Source: Flavobacterium channae
GTDB lineage: Bacteria; Bacteroidota; Bacteroidia; Flavobacteriales; Flavobacteriaceae
Direction: 5' to 3'
Assembly (NCBI RefSeq): GCF_021172165.1
Contig: NZ_CP089096.1
Coordinates: forward strand, 1,674,001 to 1,738,000
Length of the DNA stretch: 64,000 nt
A program made the position numbers and the translations under genes. Position 1 is the stretch's first letter; the number at the start of each line of letters is the position of its first letter. The notes below the pieces were generated by a model that saw only the letters and a list, made by a program, of their open reading frames with translations, was not told where the DNA came from and did no database searches. Of this stretch, positions 44,763 through 51,248 are shown in pieces.

Positions 44763-44933
44763 TTAGTGAAAAGTCTTAGTGGTTGTTCCTGTTTTACAGT
44801 CACATACCTCACATGTTCCATTACATTTTTTTTTATGGTAGTTTTTATTTGATTTTTTAATTGTCATAAAGAATCGCTTTATTTTTATTGGATTTTTTTT
44901 TATAAAAAAGCAGTTGTTAAGTTGCGATTTCAT
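44763..44933 (-). CDS. small basic cysteine-rich protein
   Basis: A 56-residue ORF whose ATG (44933) follows the HTH gene's stop by one base (TAGTATG), suggesting coupled translation. Very basic, ending with the cysteine cluster CNGTCEVCDC, which could bind a metal. It is short and AT-rich, so coding status is uncertain. Confidence 0.4.
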   Translation of the reverse strand: MKSQLNNCFFIKKNPIKIKRFFMTIKKSNKNYHKKKCNGTCEVCDCKTGTTTKTFH

Positions 44934-44934
44934 A

Positions 44935-45216
44935 CTATTTTCCTTTGAATGATTTGTTGTAGTGTTCTTGTAGTAGTTTTTCAACGTCAGAAAGTTTGTA
45001 GTAGATTTTGCTTCCTACTTGACTGAATGAGATTTTACCTTCATCTCTCCAGGTTTGTGCTGTGCGTTTGGAGATTTTCATCAGCATGATGAACTCTTGA
45101 TTGTCTAAGAAGGTTTCTTTCTTTGGGTCTGGCTTGGTGTTTAGTTGGCTTTGAATTGCATCTAATTTTGCCATTAAGTCATTGTACTGGTCTTTTGTTA
45201 AAATAATTGCTTCCAT
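44935..45216 (-). CDS. HTH DNA-binding protein (excisionase/regulator type)
   Basis: A 93-residue protein starting MEAIILTKDQYNDL; a start 30 bases upstream lacks conservation logic. A coiled-coil lead (about residues 8-25) precedes an HTH_17 domain (LMKISKRTAQTWRDEGKISFSQVGSKIYY). Located between the primase and the RteC-like gene, near the integrase. Typical place of the element's recombination directionality factor or copy regulator. Confidence 0.8.
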   Translation of the reverse strand: MEAIILTKDQYNDLMAKLDAIQSQLNTKPDPKKETFLDNQEFIMLMKISKRTAQTWRDEGKISFSQVGSKIYYKLSDVEKLLQEHYNKSFKGK

Positions 45217-45264
45217 TTTCGTGGTTTTTAAAAGATTATGGAGCAAAATTGTGAAGTAAAAAAA

Positions 45265-45297
45265 AGTCCCTTAGTCCCAAACGGGTCCCAAGGGACT
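45265..45297 (-). terminator. terminator
   Basis: AGTCCCTT/AAGGGACT hairpin with a second inner TCCCAAACGGGT part, followed by a T run on the minus strand, after the RteC-like gene. Confidence 0.7.
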
Positions 45298-45305
45298 ATT
45301 ATTTT

Positions 45306-46214
45306 TTAGAGGAAGTTATCGAGGTCTATTCGTTTGTGGGTCTTTGGTCGTTTATCGCCTCGTGATGGTTTGAGGATGGTTTCGACTGTTTGGGGACTTA
45401 TTTCGTTGTTGTCTTTGTCGATAAAGTTATTGACGATCATATTTACTATGTCGCCATTGGAAGCATCAATAAATGATTTTCCATCAACAAATAGTTCGCG
45501 ACTTAGTTGGTAGAATATATCTACTAATTGGTTTAGGTTTCCGTTAAATTTTAGTTTTTTAGTTATTAGTTTTTTCTCCAGTTCTAGTTCTTTTTCTTTC
45601 TCAATTTCCGAACGCATTTTGCGAAGCGTTTGTAATTTTTCAATCAACTGAACGCATTGTTGGTCATAAGAATGTAGTTTACTGTTTATTGAAATGATGT
45701 CGGCTTGTCGGTATTCGAAAATTTCTTCGTTTAAAAATAAAATTTGATCATTGAAGGATTCCATTTTTTCAACCTGTTGTTTGATTTCAAAAAATGAAAA
45801 ATAACGATCTTCCGATTCGGCATTGATTAACCTTTTTGGAGTACTTTGTTTGGTTTCTTTTATGCTCGAAGATTGCAGCTCTGTTCGTTTTTTCTCGATT
45901 ATGTTGTACAATTTATTGAATCTACTCAATGCCTTTTGACTAAAGAATAGTTCTTCATTGTTGGCTAATAATTTTTCGAACTTGTTTAACCAAGTGTTTC
46001 CGTCTTGGGCAATTTGGAGTTGGTAGTTAATGAATTCGGGTAGTTGGGATTGTGGGATTGTAAATACTTTTTCAAGTAAAGCAATACAATAGTTTTCCAG
46101 TGTGGGTTCCTGGTCGTGCGTAATGTCAAAAATAGAAGCTGCACTTTGTGCTGTGTCGATAGTTCTCCATTCTGAGAATAATGATTTTTTGATGTTTTGC
46201 CCTTTCAAGTTCAC
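45306..46214 (-). CDS. coiled-coil protein with RteC-like C-terminus
   Basis: A 302-residue protein. A central coiled coil (about residues 90-215) is followed by LNQLVDIFYQLSRELFVDG and ends VETILKPSRGDKRPKTHKRIDL. This tail style is frequent in Bacteroidota element proteins related to RteC, a regulator of excision. Assignment is tentative. It lies between the integrase and the HTH gene, which supports a role in control of excision or transfer. Confidence 0.6.
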   Translation of the reverse strand: MNLKGQNIKKSLFSEWRTIDTAQSAASIFDITHDQEPTLENYCIALLEKVFTIPQSQLPEFINYQLQIAQDGNTWLNKFEKLLANNEELFFSQKALSRFNKLYNIIEKKRTELQSSSIKETKQSTPKRLINAESEDRYFSFFEIKQQVEKMESFNDQILFLNEEIFEYRQADIISINSKLHSYDQQCVQLIEKLQTLRKMRSEIEKEKELELEKKLITKKLKFNGNLNQLVDIFYQLSRELFVDGKSFIDASNGDIVNMIVNNFIDKDNNEISPQTVETILKPSRGDKRPKTHKRIDLDNFL

Positions 46215-46500
46215 GTTTTTTGCCGGTGTTAAATTTGTTCATTATTTGTTATTTGGTTACACTTTTTCCAATGTCACTACTTGAAATGGTATAGTTGCTT
46301 GAAGTTCAGGTATACTTCAAGTTGATTTCAATATGATTTTGGATTTTTTTTAATATTTGGGATGCCTAAAATTAGAACAAATTCAGTACCGCTTTGCGTT
46401 GTTTTTCGTACAAGTTTTCAACAAAATTGCGAGGGCTTGTATTTGCTAGGTTTTTGGAATTCAGGAGTAAAAAAGGATAAAATTTACCTTCGAAAAAGAA

Positions 46501-46535
46501 AACGAGAGTAATTTTTTGAAGTAATTACTCTCGTT
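46501..46535 (-). terminator. terminator after the element integrase
   Basis: Stem AACGAGAGTAATT/AATTACTCTCGTT (13 bp, perfect). On the minus strand it follows the integrase stop. The rest of 46215-46500 shows no gene. Confidence 0.75.
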
Positions 46536-46540
46536 CTGTT

Positions 46541-47758
46541 TTAGTAGATGTAGTTGTCAACCGCTTTGTCTAATTCTTCTGAAATGATTTTAGCATATAC
46601 CTGGGTTGTGCTAATATCGCGGTGGTCCATTAGTTTTGAAACGTGCTCAATTCTCATTCCGTTATTTAAAGCATTGGTTGCAAAGGTATGGCGGCTTATG
46701 TGAAATGTTACTTTTACTGGAATTTCTAATTTCTTTGCTATGCGCTGTAATTGAAAATTAGCTGCTTTATTGGCACTTTCAATAAAAGTATAACGGTATT
46801 CATCATTCTTTAAATACAGCTCTTTATTTGTGATTACAGGGAATATAAAGTCATCTTGTTCTGCATTTTCCTTTTTGTATTTGTTGATGATGTCCAATGC
46901 TAACTGCCCTATTTTAAACTGATGCATTCTTCCTGTTTTGCGAATTACTTTTTGTATTCTTCTTTCTTCTTCATTGAAGTGTTTTACTTGAAATTCTAAT
47001 ACATCACTGAATCGTAATCCTCCAGCGAAAATTGAAAAGATAAACATATCGCGATATACACTCGCTTTTGATTTTTCATCTAGTTTATAATTGATAATCG
47101 CTTCGAATTGCTCTTTCTTTAAAAACTGTCTTCTGCTTGGGTCTTTCTTTAATTTCAACTTACTAAACGGATACATGTATTCAGGAATTAAGTCTTCTTT
47201 GATAGCTTCTTTAAACATAATCGCCAAAATCATAATCGAATAACGTTGTGTTGTATTTCCGTTTTTTAGTTCGTTGCTTAGATAACTCATATAGTCCATT
47301 AATAATGAAACTGTAATGTCATCAAAATAAACCTCCTTGGTTCCTACCCATTTTTCGAACTTATCTAAATAGGCATGGTAATTTTTATAGGTTGAAATGG
47401 AAACGTTGTTTCTGATTCGTTCACAATGCTTTCTTGAATACTCGAAGAAATTTGGTACTTCTTTTCCTTTTATGGCTTCCTTTAGTTTTTTAATGGAAAC
47501 GGTTTTTACTTTACGCTCCATGTCGGCAATTTGTCCTTCAGCATCGGCAATTTTTTGAGCAAGTGCAGCATTCATTCGCGCGCTATTAGGATAGCTTTTC
47601 TTTACTCTCTGCTTTGCTTCATCCCAATCACTTTCTTTGAGTTTGAGTCCGGCAGTGATAAATTTCGTTTTTCTATCTTTTATAATTCTAATGTACAAAG
47701 GGCTTTTACCTGTTTGATCTTTCTGATTGGTGCGTAGTATTAATTTAATGGATGCCAT
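46541..47758 (-). CDS. int: tyrosine integrase of the 21.8-kb element
   Basis: A 405-residue recombinase of the Bacteroidota CTn/IME type. It has an Arm DNA-binding domain (about residues 1-85), a SAM5 core-binding domain (about 105-205) and a catalytic domain. Catalytic residues: Arg in GGLRFSDVLEF, the box HISRHTFATNAL, His in MDHRDISTT and Tyr in QVYAKI. Its start lies 236 bases from the right attachment repeat, with arm-type sites in between. It presumably recognises TAACAGCGGTTT in an attC and integrates there. Distinct from the cassette integrase at 7287. Confidence 0.93.
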   Translation of the reverse strand: MASIKLILRTNQKDQTGKSPLYIRIIKDRKTKFITAGLKLKESDWDEAKQRVKKSYPNSARMNAALAQKIADAEGQIADMERKVKTVSIKKLKEAIKGKEVPNFFEYSRKHCERIRNNVSISTYKNYHAYLDKFEKWVGTKEVYFDDITVSLLMDYMSYLSNELKNGNTTQRYSIMILAIMFKEAIKEDLIPEYMYPFSKLKLKKDPSRRQFLKKEQFEAIINYKLDEKSKASVYRDMFIFSIFAGGLRFSDVLEFQVKHFNEEERRIQKVIRKTGRMHQFKIGQLALDIINKYKKENAEQDDFIFPVITNKELYLKNDEYRYTFIESANKAANFQLQRIAKKLEIPVKVTFHISRHTFATNALNNGMRIEHVSKLMDHRDISTTQVYAKIISEELDKAVDNYIY

Positions 47759-47777
47759 AATTATAGAATATTAGAAA

Positions 47778-47887
47778 TGTTGTACTATATTTGTAAAGCG
47801 GTGAAAACGAGTGAAAGTATTGATTTTACTAGTGTTTCATTCTAGTGCAACGGAGTACTAAGGTACAACAATTGGTACAACAAATCA
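47778..47887. repeat. right arm-type integrase sites
   Basis: GTACAACA-N4-GTACAACAAATCA at 47863-47887 and an inverted copy TGTTGTAC at 47778-47785, close to the right end. Matching pair at 26235-26258. Confidence 0.6.
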
Positions 47888-47994
47888 AGTATTTTGATGC
47901 TTTTTTATGCTTAAATTTGCTTTAGTATTTTTTATAAAGTCAATAAATACAGTACTTTAAGTGCAAAAGGGTACTTGCAGAATTATTATAGAGA

Positions 47995-48129
47995 TAACAG
48001 CGGTTTGCTTCAATGGCTACTTCCGGATTTTCCTACGGAAAATCCTCTGCTGAATGGAATGTTTTGTTATATTTGTAATGGCTTGGTGTTGGTGCAACGC
48101 CACTGAGAGCAAGCCACAGAACGTTATAC
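47995..48129 (+). repeat. right part of attC11 / attR of the 21.8-kb element
   Basis: Begins with the 12-bp repeat TAACAGCGGTTT (47995-48006) and continues as an attC body nearly identical to attC4, including the CGGATTTTCC/GGAAAATCC hairpin, the TATATTTG box (48068-48075) and CCACTGAGAGCAAGCCAC. It ends with core ACGTTATAC. Confidence 0.9.
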
Positions 48130-48250
48130 ATTAGTTGCCAACTGCGCGGAAATTCAGGAACTTAATGCAACGAACTGGAATCGAAATCTTAAAAAATTGC
48201 AGTAAAAAATAATTGGAAATTCTTTGTGGAAAAATTCAATTTGAAAAAGA

Positions 48251-48310
48251 AACTGGAAAAGCAAACCGGAAAAACTAACCGGAAAAACTAACCGGAATAA
48301 CTAACTGGAA
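48251..48310 (+). repeat. short tandem repeats in cassette C12
   Basis: Five loose units of ACTAACCGGAAAA in a row within the ORF-less cassette, just upstream of the candidate RNA gene. Confidence 0.6.
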
Positions 48311-48345
48311 ATTCAGTACGCAAATCGTTGAAATCAAGTCTATCT

Positions 48346-48480
48346 TAAATTTGTTATAAGTGTGGAAGAAAAATCCACACACATAACAAATCACGCGCTT
48401 TCTTGAATGCCAGCGCGCATTAGCATTTTAGTTTTTTTTGAATTTTAAGTGTTGTTTAAAAAAACTAAAAAGCTAATTTC
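48346..48480 (+). ncRNA. candidate structured RNA gene, ORF-less cassette C12
   Basis: Cassette C12 (48124-48735) has no credible ORF. A TAAATTTG box (48346-48353, TTG 15 bases upstream) is followed by three stem-loops in a row. Stem 1 is TTTGTTAT..GTGTGGA / TCCACAC..ATAACAAA (48350-48390). Stem 2 is a GCGCG pair at 48394-48417. Stem 3 is an 18-bp stem, TAGCATTTTAGTTTTTTT paired with its complement (48421-48438 / 48458-48475), ending near a short T run. This looks like a small RNA with a terminator-like third hairpin. Expression is unproven. Confidence 0.45.
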
Positions 48481-48579
48481 CCTTCGCTCCTTTCGCGCCA
48501 ATTGGAACGCAAAAAACAGAACCGGAAAATTGGAATGTGAAAACTTTGTGTTTTTAAATATTTTGGGCGGCAACCAATG

Positions 48580-48741
48580 TATAACAGCAGTTTGGCAAAA
48601 TTGCTAGGTCAGTTTTTATCAGTGAGCACCGGTGTTTGCAATTCTTCTTCGAAGTGAGGTTTTTTCTTTCAAACTTTTCGGTATATTTGTTAACGTAACT
48701 AATTAATTGTCGCAACTTTGCCAAGCTGCAACACGTTAATG
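48580..48741 (+). repeat. attC12-like site (end of C12)
   Basis: Arms ACAGCAGTTTGGCAAAATTG and CAACTTTGCCAAGCTGC, right core ACGTTAATG. A TATATTTG box at 48682-48689 lies 72 bases before the C13 gene. The C12 ends match over 17 bases with one mismatch: GTTATACATTAGTTGCC at its start, GGCAACCAATGTATAAC at its end. Confidence 0.88.
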
Positions 48742-48761
48742 TAAAAAAACCGAGAAACTAA

Positions 48762-49556
48762 ATGAATAAAACAATATTTGAGATTACTAAAATGGACTGT
48801 CCTTCAGAGGAAAATCTAATCCGAATGAAATTGGACGGAATTCCAAGTATTGCGAATTTGGACTTTGACATTCCCAACCGAAAACTGACCGTTTTTCACA
48901 GCGGAGAAACTGACCAAATCGAAAAATCAGTTATCGAACTGAATTTAGGCGGAAAGAAAATCTCGACTGCACAAACTGACCAAACGGAATTTAATGAAAA
49001 TGCAAATCAAAAAAAATTACTTTGGACTGTCCTCGGAATAAATTTCGCATTTTTCCTAATCGAAATGACAACAGGAATAATCTCAAAGTCAATGGGTTTG
49101 GTCGCAGACAGTTTAGATATGCTTGCAGATAGTTTTGTTTATGGAATTAGTTTGTTTGCGGTTGGCGGAACAGTAATAAAGAAAAAACGGATTGCCAAAC
49201 TTGCTGGATATTTTCAAATAACACTTGCAATTATTGGATTTGTAGAAGTTTTAAGGAGATTTTTCAGAGACGAGAAACTACCCAACTTTTCGACAATGAT
49301 TATTGTTTCGATTTTTGCACTTATTGCAAACGGAATTTGCCTTTACATTTTACAAAAGTCAAAAAGTAAGGAAGATGCTCATATGAAAGCAAGTATGATT
49401 TTCACTTCAAACGATGTGATTATCAATTTAGGAGTAATTACAGCAGGACTTTTGGTAAATTGGTTGAGTTCAAGCAAACCTGATTTGATTATCGGAACAA
49501 TCGTTTTTGTTTTGGTAATTCAAGGAGCTTTTAGAATTTTAAAATTAAGTAAATAA
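48762..49556 (+). CDS. CDF-type cation transporter with HMA-like domain, cassette C13
   Basis: A 264-residue inner-membrane transporter. An N-terminal HMA-like metal-binding domain (FEITKMDCPSEENLIRMKL, residues 4-22, a single Cys) is followed by about five helices of a cation diffusion facilitator. The metal-site motif is in VADSLDMLADSF (near 115). It probably exports a divalent metal. Last cassette gene, with the attC12 -7 box just upstream. Confidence 0.82.
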   Translation: MNKTIFEITKMDCPSEENLIRMKLDGIPSIANLDFDIPNRKLTVFHSGETDQIEKSVIELNLGGKKISTAQTDQTEFNENANQKKLLWTVLGINFAFFLIEMTTGIISKSMGLVADSLDMLADSFVYGISLFAVGGTVIKKKRIAKLAGYFQITLAIIGFVEVLRRFFRDEKLPNFSTMIIVSIFALIANGICLYILQKSKSKEDAHMKASMIFTSNDVIINLGVITAGLLVNWLSSSKPDLIIGTIVFVLVIQGAFRILKLSK

Positions 49557-49564
49557 ATAAAAAA

Positions 49565-49701
49565 CACTAACCACAACAATGGCTATAAGTAATTGCTTGT
49601 TCTCGCCTACTTCTGAAAATCCTCGCGGATTTTCAGTTTGGTGTGTACTTGCACAGTTAAGTGCTAAACCACGCAACTACTCATAGCCGAGACCGTTAAA
49701 A
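49565..49701 (+). repeat. attC13-like site, right end of the array
   Basis: Arms CAATGGCTATAAGTAATTGC and CGCAACTACTCATAGCCG, right core CCGTTAAAA. An extra hairpin CTGAAAATCC/GGATTTTCAG is inside. The C13 start GTTAATGT matches its end CACTAAC. After this site no further attC is seen and the chromosome resumes. Confidence 0.85.
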
Positions 49702-49757
49702 CTAAACCTTAATAAGCTGTTTATGGCTACTCGCCATTTTTAAGTATAATAAAAAAA

Positions 49758-49786
49758 GCCAGAACAAATATTCTGGCTTTTTTTAT
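49758..49786 (-). terminator. terminator after SIMPL gene
   Basis: AAAAAGCCAGAA/TTCTGGCTTTTT hairpin with T run on the minus strand, downstream of the SIMPL gene stop. Confidence 0.75.
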
Positions 49787-49797
49787 ATTCTTTTAGT

Positions 49798-50487
49798 TTA
49801 TTCTAAAACAAACGAAACGGTAACATTTGAAACTATTTCAATTTCTCCAATCGCTAATGTTTCTTTTGGCATTGAAGCTCCATCCATTGCTCTAGTTTTC
49901 ATTTCTGCATAAACCGGTCTTGGATAATTGGTAAACGAATTATCTGAAATAACTAACGCCTTCCCTACTTTTTGACCTGCTAAAACAGAGACATAATCTT
50001 CCGCTTTTTGTTTGGCATCTAACATCGCTTTCTTACGAGCTTGGCTTTCGTAATCTTTAATCTTAGACGATTTAAATTCTACACCCTGAATTGCATTAAT
50101 ACCGCTATCTACTAAATCCATCATCAACTTATCATATTTTGACAAATCTTTTAAATGAATTGAGATTGTCTGATTGGCAACATAGTTGTATTTTTTTGTA
50201 TTGTAATCGTAATTTTTATACAAATTAACTCGTTGGGTTTGATAGTCTGAAGTAGGAATTCCTTTTTGTTTTATCAATTTTAAAACTTTATCCACAACTT
50301 CATCGTTGCTCTTTTTAACTTCAGCGGATTCTTTACCTGTATTTTCTACCGCAACTGTAATTATAGCTTCATCTGGAACAACTTTTATTTTTCCTTCTCC
50401 CGAAACACTAATTTGTGGTACTTGTTTTACTTCTTGTGCATACATTGTTGCTGTAACTAACGTTAATACTAAAAATATTTTTTTCAT
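49798..50487 (-). CDS. SIMPL domain (DUF541) exported protein
   Basis: A 229-residue periplasmic protein of the SIMPL/BP26 type. I use ATG 50487, which gives a signal peptide MKKIFLVLTLVTATMYAQ; the frame is open 10 codons further upstream. The family pattern ISVSGEGKIKVVPDEAIITVAVENTG opens the mature part. Members form ring-like assemblies and are linked to stress resistance. First chromosomal gene right of the array, with the rhomboid gene upstream on the same strand. Confidence 0.88.
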   Translation of the reverse strand: MKKIFLVLTLVTATMYAQEVKQVPQISVSGEGKIKVVPDEAIITVAVENTGKESAEVKKSNDEVVDKVLKLIKQKGIPTSDYQTQRVNLYKNYDYNTKKYNYVANQTISIHLKDLSKYDKLMMDLVDSGINAIQGVEFKSSKIKDYESQARKKAMLDAKQKAEDYVSVLAGQKVGKALVISDNSFTNYPRPVYAEMKTRAMDGASMPKETLAIGEIEIVSNVTVSFVLE

Positions 50488-50540
50488 AATCTTAAATTTT
50501 AGATTGTATGTATTCAAGGACTATGCCAAAATCGAACATC

Positions 50541-51167
50541 TTATAATTTATTCATTTTTTGAAGAAAAAATAACACTACTATAGGAATTAATAAAGCTCC
50601 AACAGTTACAGGTTCTGTAGTTATCAATTGAGGAATTTTTGACAACGTAATTATATAACCACCTATTGCTCCACCAAAATGCGCCACATGACCAATATTA
50701 TCCCGTTTAGCTTTCATTCCATAGATGGAAAATAGCATATAAGCAAATCCGAAAACATAACCTGGAATAAAACCATACATGTACAAATTAGGTTCTAATA
50801 AAATTGCACTAAAAATAACACCAGTTACAGCTCCAGATGCTCCTACGGCACGATATGAATATTCATTTTTATGAAAATAAAAAGTAAGCAAATTTCCAGC
50901 AATTAAACTTCCAAAATAAATGTAAAGGAAATAAAGTACATTCAAATTGTAAATTACATAAGGCGCAAAAAAATAAAGCGTTAGCATGTTAAAAAGCAAA
51001 TGCTGAAAATCAACATGTAAAAAACCTGAAGTAATTATACGTAACTGTTCGCCTGATTTGATACTACCAATGTGAAATTCATATTTTCTAAAAAAATAAG
51101 TATCATTTATGGCTTTATAGCTAACTAACACATTTATAACGATTAGTGATAACAAAATAATGTTCAT
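50541..51167 (-). CDS. rhomboid family intramembrane serine protease
   Basis: A 208-residue, six-helix membrane protease. The catalytic serine is in GASGAVTGV (near residue 112) and the histidine in NIGHVAHFGGAIGGY (near 165). The N-terminal HVDFQHLLFNM carries the conserved H..N pattern of loop 1 and helix 2. It would cleave transmembrane segments of unknown substrates. 54 bases upstream of the SIMPL gene and possibly co-transcribed. Confidence 0.92.
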   Translation of the reverse strand: MNIILLSLIVINVLVSYKAINDTYFFRKYEFHIGSIKSGEQLRIITSGFLHVDFQHLLFNMLTLYFFAPYVIYNLNVLYFLYIYFGSLIAGNLLTFYFHKNEYSYRAVGASGAVTGVIFSAILLEPNLYMYGFIPGYVFGFAYMLFSIYGMKAKRDNIGHVAHFGGAIGGYIITLSKIPQLITTEPVTVGALLIPIVVLFFLQKMNKL

Positions 51168-51225
51168 GTCTTTATTTTTTGTAAATTTAGGAATACTTTG
51201 TCAAATTTACTTACAAGTAAAAAAG

Positions 51226-51233
51226 TATATTTG
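51226..51233 (+). promoter_or_regulatory. -7 box of the acyltransferase gene
   Basis: TATATTTG 15 bases before ATG 51249; a TTTG lies 25 bases upstream at 51197. Confidence 0.5.
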
Positions 51234-51248
51234 TAAAAAATTTAAAGA

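Larger units (their letters stand above)
26161..48006. mobile_element. 21.8-kb integrative element inserted in attC11
   Basis: Bounded by the 12-bp direct repeat TAACAGCGGTTT (26161-26172 and 47995-48006). Joining the outer flanks recreates a full attC nearly identical to attC4. The integrase gene (46541-47758) lies next to the right end. Contents: SNase, a possible lysis-type module, large inverted repeats, an HTH protein, UDG-like, AbiEi/Fic, type I restriction genes, VirE-like primase, two HTH proteins and an RteC-like protein. No relaxase, coupling protein, capsid or portal gene was recognised, so it is an IME or satellite rather than a self-transmissible element. Confidence 0.85.
7148..49701 (+). 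mobile_element. integron-like platform with 13 cassettes
   Basis: Layout: 11-bp repeats, tyrosine recombinase, Pc-like promoter, attI-like site, then 13 cassettes in one orientation, each closed by an attC-like inverted repeat. Taking the cut as G/TT in the right core, cassettes are: C1 8435-9335, C2 9336-12157, C3 12158-14485, C4 14486-15361, C5 15362-16379, C6 16380-17730, C7 17731-20080, C8 20081-21005, C9 21006-22240, C10 22241-25409 (with an IS), C11 25410-26172 plus 48007-48123 (split by a 21.8-kb element), C12 48124-48735, C13 48736-49695. In every cassette the start and end are reverse complements over 7-17 bases. This is decisive for unit mobility but does not by itself prove that the adjacent integrase acts on them. 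Confidence 0.85.

Noticed and set aside
46541..47758. This integrase as the driver of the cassette array
   Set aside because: It has Arm and SAM5 domains of IME type, lies inside the inserted element next to that element's end, and its arm-type sites flank that element and not the cassettes.
9210..49701. attC-like hairpins as inverted repeats of transposons
   Set aside because: No transposase lies between pairs of sites, all are in one orientation, and each cassette has its own matched ends, which a family of transposons would not show.
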